Shown here in pieces: positions 32,801 through 45,954 of a stretch of 64,000 nt of DNA (the first letter of the stretch is position 1; every line of letters starts with the position of its first letter). The stretch lies in NCBI RefSeq assembly GCF_011075055.1, contig NC_058140.1, positions 10,040,988 to 10,104,987 of the forward strand, read 5' to 3'. This DNA is from Mangifera indica. Taxonomy: Eukaryota; Streptophyta; Magnoliopsida; Sapindales; Anacardiaceae. Both the position numbers and the translations under genes were made by a program. The notes under the pieces were generated by a model. It saw only the letters and a program-made list of their open reading frames with translations. It had not been told where the DNA came from and did no database searches.

Positions 32801-35800
32801 GTCCATAACTTGGAAAATTTGTTTTCACTGTCGTTTTTTGTCATTATATCTCCACCAATTAACTATGGGCTCTATTTCTCTTCTTTAATCACTCGTTTGG
32901 TTGCTTGTAGAATAGGAAAAGAAGAGAAGCGTAGCAACCATTTTAATTCAAAATGGTTTTAGAGTTGATGTTAATTTCTCTTCTTCATCCCCCTTCAGCA
33001 TTTACTGTACTCACATTAATCATTACATGATTTCTTAGATGTTGAATATTTTCTTGAATAGGGCCAAATTAGTATTCAAAATACTTAAACCAAACTCCTG
33101 AATTATATTACATACCAATACTACCTAGAGGAAAATTCTTTGCAGGTGTTGAGGATAGAAATACTGCTGTAGAAGATTTTCGATTATTTGTAGGTGAGAT
33201 AGGAAGAAAGGTGTAACATCTCTGGTCCAATAACCCGGCCCACTGTCAAGATATTGTCCACTTTGGACACACAGTCCATCATGGGTTTGCTTCTGGGTTT
33301 TGCAACCCAAAACTCGTCTTAACAGTTTAAGGAGCTCACAGATTATTTAACCACTCAAATTCTCCCACCACTAACCAATGTGGGATACATAGACAGACCT
33401 AGCATCTCTCTCGTACTTTGTCGATGTGGGATTCGCCTAAGGGTATCACATACACCCCCTTACGGGACTCAGCGTCCTCGCTGAGGTTTGCCCCACCATC
33501 GTTCAAGAGGACACGTGGAGCTGCTCTGATACCATTTGTAACATCTCTGGTCCAATAACCCGGCCCACTGTCAAGATATTGTCCACTTTGGACACACAGT
33601 CCATCATGGGTTTGCTTCTGGGCTTTGCAACTCAAAACGCGTCTTAACAGTTTAAGGAGCTCACAGACTATTTAATCACTCAAATTCTCTCACCACTAAC
33701 TAATGTGGGATACATAGACAGACCCAGCATCTCTCCCGTGCTTTGTCGATGTGGGATTCGCCTAAGGGTATCACAAAAGGTGAAGTAGGAGAGAAGCAGA
33801 AAGGGATGTTTCATGTGGAAGCCAGTTTGGTGGGGTTGTAAATTGTGAATATTTTTCTTGTGCATGAATCTTGCAGAACCTCTCTTTTTTTGTCCCAAAA
33901 GAGCCAATGCTAGATTGATCCCTTATCATTGGTCAACATAGAAAATTACTCAAAGAATTTCTGATTACTGATTATTTACCAATTAATGATACTCAACAAT
34001 TGTCTCACTTATTGCCAAGGTTTAGATAAAACTTTAAATGCTTATTTGGACCTTTCTGCAGCAATTTCTAAGATCCTATACAGAAAAATATGGACTGAGT
34101 TGGGGTGGAGTATGGGTACGCTTGTGGTCTAATGTGTTGAACATATTTGTTTGTTGATTTTGGTGTTTGTGAAGGAAGGTAGTGTCTATGAGTAACTGAT
34201 GATGGTAACAATTACTGAAAATAGTTCTTTTTTTCTTTGGTAATCGGTAGCACAGTTTTCTGAGAGAGAGAAACATTTTATTTTGTTTGTTTTAGTGTGA
34301 TAATTGCTCTGCCTTATTTCCAAAATTAAAGTTGAAGAGTATGTTTGATAGTCCAATGCCTCTTGTGCGTAGTGAGATTCAGCTGGGCTTTGCCGACTTA
34401 AGGACTTTCTTGGATGCTCTAGACTCTTCAAATTTTTTTATTTGATTCTTTTGTGCTATCTGACATGTTGTTGTGCATTTTTCTTGTGGCTAGCTTTTTC
34501 ACTTTCTTGTAGATTTTTTATATACTGAATCTATCATCAGTTTTTATCCAAAAAAGAAAAAAAATGCTGTTTAGCATTGTTGCCTCCTTTGTCTAATGAA
34601 TTTTAGTTTTGTTTATCTTGTTGGCACAAAAAATTTCTGAATTCAGTCTATATTGCTAGTTTTCAGACTGCTATTAGCTGTGGAACTGATGTGGTTTAAT
34701 TACTAATGCAGGAAGTTGATCCATGTGAGGACTTGACTGATGATGACATTCGAACAGCTATTCAGAATGCAACTGGTCCTAAGTCTGCACTATTTGTACC
34801 AGAAGTAGGTTTTATTGGTTCATTTTCTAAGGTTAATTAGCTCTATTTATGGCTCCCTGAAAAAGTGAATATTATTATTACTTTTAGATTGGACAGTGAA
34901 TCTTTTTTCCTGTGATTGAATTATTTTGTTCTGACTTTGTATATAGGTACCATTTGAAGTTCTTGTTCGACGGCAAATTGCTCGTTTGTTAGATCCAAGT
35001 CTTCAGTGTGCCAGGTTCATATATGATGAGTTGATAAAGGTAGAGTGGCGCATTCATGCTATATTTGTGTTCTTGATGCACTGCTCTTTGCAGTTGCAAA
35101 TATCCTAATAAGATTAATTCTCCGTTCAGATTAGCCATCGCTGTCTTGTGAATGAACTGCAACGCTTTCCTGTTCTCAGAAAGCGTATGGATGAAGTTAT
35201 AGGGAACTTTCTGCGTGAAGGCCTTGAACCCTCTGAGACAATGATTGGACACATTATTGAAATGGAGGTATACCGAAACCAGGATTTCTTGAAATCTCAT
35301 TGCTTTTTATATCTAAAATTTATGTATTGATGGTTAATGGTTTATTCCCTTTTTAGAAAGGACATTGTCTTTCCCAGTTCCTTTAAAAAACTGTGGTGTT
35401 GACCATCCTGTATATGTCTTGAAACATATTTTATTTTGGTGATGGGTGTGTGATTTATTTTTCACTGGGCTACAGTGGCTTAGCCAGAAATTCAAGTGAG
35501 GTAGGGTGAATGTTAAAAATAATATAATTAATAATTTTCAACATAATGATAAATGTTAAAAAATTAATAATTATAAATATTTTCTAATTCAAGATAATTG
35601 CAATTGTTTTCAACGTGTTTTAATGTTTTTAAACTATTATTGTCAACACTATTTAGCAAGTCAAATAAAAGAAATGATACTAAGTTAAAAGAATTATAAT
35701 TTTCATATTAGAATAGATATTATAAGATAATTACATGTTTTGTCCTACATTAAAACCATGCTATATTAAGTTTAGAAAAAAAATATTTGCTTTATAATTT

Positions 35801-38800
35801 TTATACATGCAATGAGTTGATTTAAAGTTTTATAAAATTGGCCTTATTTATTTATTATCTGACTATCTTATTTATTTATTTTTTTTGAACATGATTATTG
35901 AAATTGATTATTTAAAAAATATAGACACTATTTGGAGTGTAATAGTAATTTTATAAAATTTATGGGTCTTTTAACAGTTTCAGGAATGGTATAGGTCCAC
36001 CCTTGGCCAATACTAGCTCCAGCCCTGGTTGGCTAGTGCTTGATTTTTCTACTTGAGTCATAATCATCAAGCAAGTTGAATTCTTTAAGTTAACTTCCAC
36101 CTTATGTGCTTATGGTCTCCATCTTCCTTTTTATGTTCTTGTTTTCCTCATTTCTGTGACAATGTTCATCAAATCTGTGATTGAAATGGTGTTTCCTTTT
36201 TACAAATATTATTGTCATTGTGATCATCAGTCCCCTGCAAAATTTTTTTGGGCATAATTGCTGTGGCTGCAAGATAAATAATTTTAGTTTTGCGTCTGTT
36301 TACATACACTTTTTTCTAGCTTTCCTTGGTTATTTATTTTTCATTTTTTGATTATGTTGGCTCTTTTTAACTTTTCTGGTCTGATATCCTTGTTTCATGA
36401 ATCTATCTTTGCTTTTCAAAGATTCACAGAGATTTACAATCTAAGTGATTTAAACTGTAGATGGACTATATAAACACTTCCCATCCAAATTTTATTGGTG
36501 GAAGTAAGGCTGTTGAGATGGCTCTGCAACAGATTAAGTCCACTAAGATTCCTCTACCAATGGGGAGGCCAAAGGTAATTCTGTTTATGCAGAGTGGATA
36601 TTTGTTATTATCTTTTTCTATTCTGCTAACCTCTTGCTCAGTCAGATTTTTCTTTTTTCCCCTTTTTGTCTTTCGGTTAACTAGGATGGTGTGGAGGTTG
36701 ATAAGGCACCAACATCTGAAAGAAGCTTAAAGTCTCTAGCTATTCTGGCAAGACAAGTTAATGGAATCATGTCAGATCAGGTTAGGAAATTTGGTTTTGT
36801 TGCGTGATCAAGCATCCTTCTTCCCTCTACCTTCTCTAAATATTTGTTTATTTCTGGTTGCTCTTACTTGTTAGATCTGGAGAAGCAGATTAAAAATGTT
36901 GATGATCAATCACTCTATATTTGTCTAATTAATTGTTGGATTGCTTGCAGGGAGTTCGGCCTATGGCTGAAGTTGAAAAGGTTGCATCCTCTGGTAAAAA
37001 TGTTGCTTGAGATAATTCACTTACAACATGTTCTGATTCATTATCATACGCTATCAAGCATCACTAGACTTAAGCTCTGAGCATTATAATGATTGATCAG
37101 GAAACACAAGTGGTTCAAGTTGGGGAATTTCATCAATTTTTGGTGGAAGTGATAGTCGCACATCTGCTGCTAAAGAGAGCTTAACAACCAAGCAATATAG
37201 TGAACCTCAGAGCATGGAGCAAGTTTTCTCTATGATCCATTTGAGAGAGGTAATAAGAGGATATCTGTTTGGGAGCCTCTAATCTTTGCAAAATTGTTTA
37301 TTGTTAATTCATACGTATTTACATTTTTTAAATTCATACTAACTAGCATGTGTTTTATATACTTCTAAGCCCCCAACTGTGCTTAGGCCCTCAGAAAGCC
37401 ATTCAGAGCAGGAGTCTGTTGAAATTGCTGTGACAAAATTGCTATTGCGATCATACTATGACATTGTTAGGAAGAATATTGAGGACTCTGTACCTAAAGC
37501 AATTATGCATTTCCTGGTAATTCAACTCTATGGATTTGTCATCTACTTTTGTTTTTCAATCGCTCTGTCAGATGGTTGAGACAAACTATTGAAGTATGAT
37601 GAATTTTAATGAGGATCTTCCATATTTTAGTGGCCAAATTAAACTTCTTTTCTCAGGATCCAATAGGGCGTTTATGTGGTTTGGGTGAAGACAAAAAGCA
37701 ACGTGTGTCAATGAGAATATTATACATCTCTCAGGCTCTGGTTTATTTTTACCTTTTCTTTAGTCATTAGGATACACCTATTATTTGGTACTGTCCTCAT
37801 TAGTAAAGTGAAGACTGAATCTCAGGTCTCTGAGACAATGTATAGATTTTAGCTTCAAGGCCTGCTGTTACCTGTTATTATGCTCTTTAATTCTTTATTT
37901 ATTATGAATCTATGTGGTGGTTATGCCTTTGATAATGATTATTAATATTATCTTGTTCTTTACTTGCGTTTTTGGCTCTGATAATTGTGTTTTGGAACTT
38001 GAGTTCTTGCTTATTACAGGGATATTGACATCTCTTTTTCCATAATTGATTTATGTCTCCAGGTGAAGCATACAGAACGTGAACTGCATAATGTCTTTAT
38101 TAGAAAGCTTTATAGGTGACTTTGATCAAAATCATTTCTTCTTTTTGTCACTTTGTGTCCCTATTCTCTGTCCATCTTCTTTCAGCCTGTTGAGTTGTCT
38201 GAATATTTGCACCTCTGTTAATAATTGATTGCATTGCATCTAATGATCCAATACAGAGAGAACCTATTTGAAGAGATGTTGCAGGAGCCTGATGAGGTAG
38301 CAACAAGGAGAAAGCGCACTCGAGAAACACTTCGGGTTCTTCAGCAGGCTCTCCGGGTGGGTTTTTCGTGATTATCTTTTCTGTTTAGGACAAGAAAACA
38401 GAACAGATTCCTGTCAATACTCAACTATAACTAGCTTTGCTTTCAAGTTTTGGCTCTTAGGAGTATTTTGGTTTTCAGCTGTCCTTTGGGCAGTTAGGAT
38501 TAAGATTTTGTTTTGATTTTTCTGGAGGACATTGAAAAAAAAATTTTAATATTGAATAACTTGGCTGCTTGCAAGTATTTTTCATGACTAATTGAACCTG
38601 GTATGTGATTTTCTACGTGGAACTATTTTTTTCTGAAAAACTATGATAGTGAATGTTTTGGCACTTCCCAACTTATTTATTGATTTTCGTTCTCACTACC
38701 AGACACTGGATGAATTGCCGTTGGAGGCTGAATCAGTTGAGAGGGGATACAATATGGCTGCCGATCCAACAGGGTTGCCAAAGATCCATGGGCTATCGAC

Positions 38801-38978
38801 ATCATCAATGTATACCACTAGCAGTTTTTCCAATGATTCTTACACAGCTTCTCCAAATAACCCTAAGTACAGGAAGTCATCTAACTCAGGGGAGCTACAA
38901 TCACATTATACTACTGCTGACTCTAATGGAAGTGGGCGAATGTACATGCCAGGTCTCTATCCAACAATTGATATATAA
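26839..38978 (+). CDS. DRP3: Dynamin-related protein 3 (DRP3A/DRP3B class)
   Basis: This is a large GTPase that constricts mitochondria and peroxisomes during fission. Exons: 26839-27198, 30400-30682, 30766-30794, 30903-31004, 31387-31455, 31547-31606, 31936-32049, 32375-32423, 32569-32678, 34712-34804, 34947-35039, 35130-35267, 36461-36574, 36685-36780, 36951-36993, 37101-37249, 37370-37516, 38063-38115, 38257-38356 and 38703-38978. All join in frame with GT..AG introns, giving 825 codons. The GTPase domain has P-loop GSQSSGKSS (54-62), T81, DLPG (154-157), TKLD (223-226) and VNRSQ (253-257). The middle/stalk region follows ([11 protein letters not shown], then [16 protein letters not shown]), then the GTPase effector domain ([19 protein letters not shown]). 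The C-terminus [14 protein letters not shown] is typical of DRP3. There is no PH domain, as expected. The start ATG opens a short variable leader before the conserved [16 protein letters not shown]. No lesions seen. Confidence 0.96.
29090..30180. repeat. Possible solo LTR-like repeat in DRP3 intron 1
   Basis: Intron 1 is 3.2 kb, and this stretch differs in style from the rest. It has short repeated motifs (several aagcccac/aagccca runs, and aactaaatgggaagcaa followed by aactaaattgggaagcaa), a TG-start candidate near 29098 and no coding potential. The style recalls long LTRs of Ty3/gypsy elements. No target duplication or partner LTR was found, so this is a weak call. Confidence 0.35.
33212..33450 (-). 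repeat. TRIM 3' LTR
   Basis: A 239-bp terminal repeat about 96 percent identical to its partner. It lies downstream in element sense, next to the purine tract. Confidence 0.92.
33523..33534 (-). promoter_or_regulatory. TRIM primer binding site
   Basis: The minus strand reads TGGTATCAGAGC, the initiator tRNA-Met match, two bases after the 5' LTR. Confidence 0.93.
33537..33775 (-). repeat. TRIM 5' LTR
   Basis: A 239-bp terminal repeat next to the primer binding site. It is upstream in element sense and bordered by the aaagg target duplication. Confidence 0.92.
35473..36027. mobile_element. Non-autonomous hAT element in DRP3 intron 12
   Basis: The left end reads CAGTGGCTTAGCCAGA and the right end, reverse complemented, reads CAGGGCTGGAGCTAG. 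Both resemble the plant hAT terminus (CAGTGGCGGAGCCAG style). Flanking octamers ctgggcta (35465-35472) and gttggcta (36028-36035) match at 6 of 8 positions, fitting an aged 8-bp hAT target duplication. The 555-bp interior is AT-rich with no transposase. Confidence 0.72.
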
Positions 38979-39560
38979 GCCATTTGAATGTTGGTGTCCT
39001 CATTTGATTGCGCTGTTTCGTTTAATCCGACAATAACATAAAAATTTCTGCCTTCAGGAGCTGGCTCATAAAGTGGAGTCGATGTTAATGGCTGACATCG
39101 TCCGTTTTCTTGTCTGTCACTTGCATATATAGGGGTTATAAGTGCATTGTTTACAAAGTTCTGGAAATAATAACAGGGAGCAAAGTATCCCTTATTTTGT
39201 CACATGCAATAGTTCTCAATATATATTTTTTTGGGAAAGGGTTTTGGTTGGCGATTTGTTGAGCATTGATGATATGTTTTCTGTCAATTTGGCAGCTGAG
39301 ATGATCTTTCATTTCTATCACATGATCATCAACTTAATCAGTACTAGGATATTGCTTCTTGAGGTTTCATGTAAATATGAAGTAATGTCTTTTTGTATGG
39401 TTTTGCTGCTTTGTATTTAAGAGACAGGCTTCATTTAGAGGGCCTTGTTCTCTTTTTCCATTGGTTTGGTTGGATGTCAAAGTGCCATGTTTTTTGGATC
39501 AAGCTGTTTGCTTCAATTGAATATTTTGCATTCATTCTTTGTAATAAAATTTTGATTTGT
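38979..39560 (+). terminator. DRP3 3' UTR and candidate poly(A) signal
   Basis: After the DRP3 stop the sequence is T-rich and non-coding. AATAAA occurs at 39543-39548, followed by a T/G-rich stretch, a plausible cleavage region. The exact 3' end is not fixed by sequence alone, and a 3' UTR intron is possible. Confidence 0.4.
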
Positions 39561-40739
39561 TCTTTGTAAAATTGCCTTCAAATTCAATTAATCTCTAATT
39601 CGCTGACAATTAAATTTTTTGTAATAGATCAAATGCTCTGGTTGTGGGATGCATGAATTTTTTGTCTTAACATAGTTTGTTCTTGAAACAAAATTGTAGG
39701 CCCAAACTGTGATTCAAATAGAATAAATTATTATCTTTTAATTTTATTTAGTTTGATTTAAAAGACTAAATCTTCAGGGGGATAAGCCCCAGAGAGATAG
39801 AAAAAAAGGCATGCTGCTGAGCAAAACTAAATCAATAAACGAATAAATATTAGGTTTGGGTCCACCCATGTGGGTCGACTCAACCTTGATGCAAGAGAAA
39901 CTACCAAAGGGCAGTTGGGGAATAGTTGGAAGGCAGTTAGACTGCTATATTTATGTCCAAAATTGCCTCTTCAAAATAACATAAAGCGAACAAAAAAAAA
40001 AAGGATGTTTTTTGCTCCTCCTCCCTAGAACAAATACATAGATAACCGTGTCTCCCAAAATTGTGTCGTGAAAAAGTCTTATTGTAGATCTTCGAAGCTC
40101 ATTCGAATCGGTAACACAACTGAATTCAAAGTTGAGTACATCACATTTATTTTTCCATAATTCAATTCATAGAACTAACATGCTCAATATTTTCCAACAA
40201 CTTACAATGATAAACCTAACAAAACTTGGAAGGGATAACAATTTTTAACATGTTATGGATCATGTTAAACTATTGATAATCGATTAGTAATTAATATCAA
40301 CATTCAACTGAAAAGTAAGTTCAGGGATACCCTAAGCATCTCAAGGTTCAAATTTATCATGAAACGAAACTATTGGAAGATACAACGCTTGTGAAAATGA
40401 TGATGCTACTGAAGTCGTTGCAATAACTTTATAGAAGCGCTTTCTCCTCGTCTAAGGCACTCATTATTAGTACTTAGATGCCAACTTTCTTTGATGGGTT
40501 AGATGATAAGGAGTTTTATAAGATGTTTTTCTTGAGAATGAAAAAGAGGTTCTTTAGATTCCATGAGTTCGGATGATAATGGGCATTTGATGAGCTCATT
40601 GCCTATGGAGATTTTATAAAGCTTCTAACTAGTATTTTGCCATTGTTTTTCTGATTTACTTTTCACTTGCAATTATATTATTGGTTATTTTAAAGGGAGA
40701 TATTAATTAAAATAAAAAAAGCTTTATAAAATAACATTA
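39561..40739. other. Non-coding spacer 3' of DRP3
   Basis: AT-rich, with no gene or readable protein remnant. It may include the 3' terminal part of the CACTA element whose transposase relic begins to the right, but no terminal CACTA repeats could be assigned. Confidence 0.5.
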
Positions 40740-42772
40740 AATCAAAAAAAATAACGTGACAATCATGAGTTTTAAGACCAAATAATTTGTATTGCTTGTG
40801 AACACATCTTGATATGTTTGAGGCATAGCTATTTGAACTTTCACTCTCTCCAAAACTTTAGAGAACAGTTTATTCTCATATGTAGCCATAGTATAACATG
40901 TAGGAGACAAATATGTTCTTCTAGAATCCTATTGTGGAGACTACAATTCTTTTCTTATATTCATCTCTTACAAGTCCTGATGAGCATTTACGTTATCCTT
41001 TGACTTTTTAGCAATATTGAGTATAGTATTCACCACGTTATCACAAACATTCTTTTCTATATGTATTACATCAATGTTTAGTCGTATTAAATTATGCTTC
41101 TAGTAAGAGAATTTAATAAATATACTCTTCTTTTTCCATGTTTTTTGTCTAACCCCACTAATTTCATTGTTCATTTTCCATAGGTAAATTTTATATCTTT
41201 TAATTGATCTAAAATTTCTAATTCAGATGGTGGAACAAGAGTAGATCTCAATTTAATAGTCTCATCAAATGATCTTGCATCAAATTAAAACTTATGATTT
41301 ATATCTAAGAAATGTCGATAACTTATAAAAACAAAACTTTTAACTACTTCTTAATTGCCTAGAGCAAGTATCTATATTGGAAGGGCATGCAAAACATCTA
41401 TAAGTGTTCCAACTAGAATGATCACAATAAGTTATGAAATCATTTATTGTCCATGTAATAGTTGTATGCAATTGAAAACTTCCTTAGATGATGCATCATA
41501 GGTATCCACCCCTATTCCCCATAATTAATTCAACTCCTCTATAAGAGGTTGCAAGTAAACATCAATATCGTTTGTAGGAGCAAATGGACAAGGAATTAAC
41601 AATGAAAGCATAAAGAAATCTTGTTTCATACACAACCATGGTGCTAAGTTATAAGAAATTAAAATAATCGACCATGTGCAATGAGTGCTTTGCATTATAT
41701 CAAATGGATTGAATCCACACTTGCTAAACCCAATCTAACATTATAAAGGTCTCTGGCAAATTCAAGGTATCTAGAGCCAAAATTTTTCCATGCTTCTAAG
41801 TCAGTTAGATGTCTCAAAGTACCATCCTTAGTGCAGTCTTTGTCATGTTATGTCATTAAATATGAAGTTTTAGATGACATGAATAATCTTTGAAGCCTAT
41901 GTTTTAAAGGAAAATACTATAACATCAAAATTTTCTTTTTTGTCACAAAATTCAAATTTGATGCAGTATTACAAGAATTATTGTCACTAGTTTTCCAATG
42001 AGAAGCCCCATAGACACATCATCATAAGACTTTTCTTTCCAAAAAAACATATAATTGTTAGGACAAACATCAATTTTTTTTTTTTAATATTTAAGACCTA
42101 ATGCATCAACAATCTATTTTGTTTCAAGGAAAGAATTTGGTAATGTCTCACCCCACCCTCTAAAAAACCATTTTTCATAAGCTTAATTAGACATTAAGTG
42201 ATTCATTGGACCAACCAAAGCAACATTTTAAATTTTGGAGATGCAATATGAAAGAAAATGTATTAAAATTCTTAGACCTTGATATAATTCCTTTTTGACA
42301 TCTTCCATTAATTTTCAAAGTTTTCGATTGATGCATGAGATTGTCCTATATTTTCTTGTGGTGGAATATGCTTAAAAATAGGCTCCAATGAATCCCTTAT
42401 ATCCATATCTACATTAACATTTTGACCCAACACCCAAAAAACATTATATAACATTCCCACTATGACATAATCTCTAGACATTTCTTGTTCTACTTAGACA
42501 TCTATGTGAAAACATTGCGTTGGCATTGGTTCACTATAACAAAACCAAGTATGACACCCTTATATAATACTATCAACCAAAAGATGTTCATATATTAATA
42601 TTTTTGTTTGATCTCTATGGTGGCAAAACTCACACTTTTTGTAAGGACATGAAACCTTTTCATTAATTGATTTGTTTCTAAATGCAACATTTACAAAGTT
42701 ATTCGCTCCCTCAAGGTATTTGTCACCTAGTACATCAAAATCTATCTATCTTTTACGCTTGCGATTATCCAT
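40740..42772 (-). pseudogene. CACTA (En/Spm) TNP2-type transposase relic
   Basis: Minus-strand pieces follow the order of a CACTA transposase, with many stops. N-terminal transposase-associated domain: MDNRKRKR (42772), then VSCPYKKCEFCHHRD and TKILIYEHLLVDSII (42660-42550). TNP2 core: RLQRLFMSSKTSYL (about 41895), DGTLRHLTDLEAWKNFGSRY, YNVRLGLASVD (about 41730), NDIDVYLQPLIEEL (about 41560) and GVDTYDASSKEVF (about 41500). Later part: IDVIHIEKNVCDNVVNTILN (about 41080-41010) and RTYLSPTCYT (about 40880). The element is dead and its terminal repeats were not located. Confidence 0.82.
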
Positions 42773-45700
42773 TAAAGATAAATAATAAAATAAACAATAT
42801 TTTAAATTATGCATTTATATTTATAACAATTAAAGTAAAATGATTACATTTTTCTGTATATAAAGTAACATGCATGTATAACTATAATATATTGTCGTAG
42901 TTTTTTGTCTAGCGCTAAATGAAATCATCATAACTAAACAATCATCAAACAAGTTAAATTTCAATTATAACTATAATATAGTTAAAACTATCAAAATTAA
43001 AACTATAAAACACACCTAGATTGTAGATTGTAGGTTAAACACAAATATATGTCAAAGTAGCAACTCTTTTTTCTTGTGTAATGAACTGTAAAAGAGATCC
43101 CACATGCAAGCCAATATACTAATTAAAATAGTGATGAAGGATAAGACATAAAAGTCAAGACATGAAAATATATCAATTTTAATGATTAAAAGTTTCTATT
43201 AATCAACACATTGACATTTTAAATTGCACTAATGCAATCACTAGTTTACAAAATAAAAGTATAGGACAAGCTAACAAGAAAGCTTGATAAAACTCACGAA
43301 TCATCATTTCATGTGCTATTTTATTATCATTTTTGGTTTGACTATAGTATTGAGTCTAGCTTAAAACTTAGCTCGATTCAATACTCGAGTCGAACTTAAA
43401 CTCAACTTCACTTAAACAAGTCGAGATCAAACAACTTTAAAGAGATCTCCATGAGCTTGAGCATAAATTGGTTATTAGCATTGGTTATCTTAAATAGCTC
43501 TTGGTTGCTGTTCGCTTTAGCTAGGATTAAATGGTACCACATTACAGTGGGGATTCTAGAACTCATTGATACCATTGAAAACATGCAAGAGTAGATCAAT
43601 TACAATATAAGGGTGAATGCAAATAATGTCTGTACACTATTTTACAGATAAATTATACCAAGATTGGCAAATCTAAGTTCAATTTGAATTGTTCCTCCTT
43701 CATGCACAAGGTATGCAAGGTAACCATGAGTTTGCATAGTGGACATTTAAATTTCACTATGCATTTAGTCGTTTCACTTTCTTAACCATGGAGCTTGAAA
43801 ATCTTGTTAAGTTGCTTTGAATGTGTACAACTTCAGTTTAATATCTTTATGCAACAATGGAGGCAATTCATATGAAATAGATGCATTAACATTGATTGGA
43901 AAAAGAAACTATCATATATCAACAATGTGAGAGGTAAATGCTTTAATTTGGATTAGTTTGTAATAAATTTCAGCTTTATAGATTTATTAGATTTGAGTGA
44001 AGAAACTTAAGCTCAGTACATTTGGACACATGCAACATGAACCCATTGAAAAGTTTCTTGGTTCTTTTGCATAGTCAAAACAACACCTATACCAACTCTT
44101 TCATTGCATACAGACATGTCAACTATCAAACACTTGGTTAGTTTTAGAAGACTAATGGCATATTTGGGGTTATATATCATGGTCATATGCATAATTCATT
44201 TACCCCTTTAAACCTACAATAAATATTCTTCTTTCTTTGACTTAAGGTTTGATATATTTTATTTCTCGTAAAGGATCATACATTCTATATGTCTTCTTTC
44301 TAAGCCAACTTTCACCAAACACATAACAAATCTAATACAAAATTACAAATTTATTTTATTTACATGGAAAATAATAAAACTGGAATCATAGCTCACTGTT
44401 TCACACAACTCTTTAGGAACTTCTCAATACAAATTCACTGTTGGCAAAGGGATCAGATTTATTTTATGCACGTTGGTACGTGCTGTCGTTGACACCCAAA
44501 TTAAATCCTAAATTCCTGTAACAAAAATGTAGTAAAGGAAAGTAGGGATCGATCCCTCGAAAAGCTTTGATTAGTATGTCGTCACAAATAAATCGAAACA
44601 AATAAATAAAAAGGGGGTTTTGAACTGAATGCAAATTATAATGGAAAACAATAAATAAAAATTCAGAAAAGTAATCTAAAAGGAATAAATCGATTTAACA
44701 AACCTTGGTCTTCGGTCACATCCACCATTGGAACTACGATTGATCATCGAAACAAAATATCAAATTAATTAATTGAATATTCGTTGTGGTATTAAATTAA
44801 CATGTCCTTCCTTACGATTAGTTAACCAAAAACATGTATTCCAATTAACCCTTATTGATTAATAATTTGGATACGATCTCGAATTTAATTAAACAATAGC
44901 ATTACGAATTAGAAAGACCAACGAAGCAAGACAACACAAACGTACGACGTTGCATTTAATCTAGTTGATTATTTTCCTAGGATTAAAGTTTCTGACGCAG
45001 CAAACGATAAACCTAGTTGCCACTTCGATTAGGTGGATTGAACAATTACGGATTCAGCACCTAAACTAGCAATAGATTATATTAATTGATAAACTAATTG
45101 CGCACCTTAGAAATCAACCAACACAATCATGAAAAATAATTCAGAAAGATAACCAATACTCAAATAATTAAAAGATGCATTAAAGAACGAAAATAAATCT
45201 CACAATCATTGTAGTTCTATGGTTTCAGATCCCTTCAACCAAGATAAATTACTCAGCCACTGTAGAACATGTTTTGCTCTCTAATTCTCTCAATACAATG
45301 GTTGATAATTCTCAAATAAAAATAAGAGTATATATATTTTCTTCCTACTAAAAATCTGGAAATTGAAACTAATCCTAATCTCCTAATCCAATCAAGCAAA
45401 GTGATACATATCTTCCCAAAAAGAAAGGAAAAGATATGTATTTTTAATATAAATCCTTCTTCCAAAAATATCATTCCTTATTTAGCTCAATCAATCCTCT
45501 TTTCCAGCTGGTGATTATCCTTTTTCTAGGAAGCAAATCTTAATATTTTCTGGACTCTTGCAACAGATCTGGACATTCAGATCTGCTTTCCGGATTCTGC
45601 TTTCATCTTTCACGTGCCCACGCCTAGTCTGCATTACGAAATTTCCAGTTTAATATATCTGCTGCAGTTTTTCCTCTTTTTGGCCCTATTTATTCCAAAA

Positions 45701-45954
45701 TTGCTCAAAGCTTCCTAAATGCAAAAAGATAAGTAATTCCATTAGATTAAATCAAATTTCCACATAACACAAGGGAATTATAAATCAAAATAGTAACAAT
45801 TAATGGCCTTATCACACGTTGTAGAAATAACGTGCTAACCTCAACCCTAAGATCATTAAAATTTAAAAAAACTGAAACAAATCCTATTATTAGAATTCAT
45901 CAATCCTACATGGAATATTATTGGACAAATAAATTTTACATATAAAAAAACACA
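42773..45954. other. Non-coding AT-rich spacer
   Basis: No gene found. 42773-43300 may be the 5' terminal region of the CACTA relic. 44450-45840 has a different, less AT-rich composition and may be an unclassified repeat (for example, the stretch aagtagggatcgatccctcg near 44540), but no coding motif supports a class. Confidence 0.45.

Larger units (their letters stand above)
33212..33775 (-). mobile_element. Complete TRIM mini-retrotransposon in DRP3 intron 9
   Basis: A 564-bp element with two 239-bp LTRs (33212-33450 and 33537-33775) and an 86-bp internal segment, flanked by the perfect target duplication aaagg (33207-33211 and 33776-33780). On the minus strand the LTR starts TGTGATACCC and ends GATGTTACA. 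The primer site TGGTATCAGAGC is at 33534-33523 and a purine tract AGGGGGTGTA abuts the other LTR. There is no coding capacity, which defines a TRIM. The LTRs differ at about 10 positions, nine of them transitions. Confidence 0.95.

Noticed and set aside
33125..33635. Two similar small minus-strand frames (sharing [20 protein letters not shown])
   Set aside because: They are the same LTR sequence of the TRIM read twice, not a duplicated gene.
37657..37708. Possible extra DRP3 exon after an AG (reads [14 protein letters not shown])
   Set aside because: Exon 17 joins exon 18 in frame and gives the conserved DRP3 sequence. This stretch has no counterpart in the family and no clear donor.
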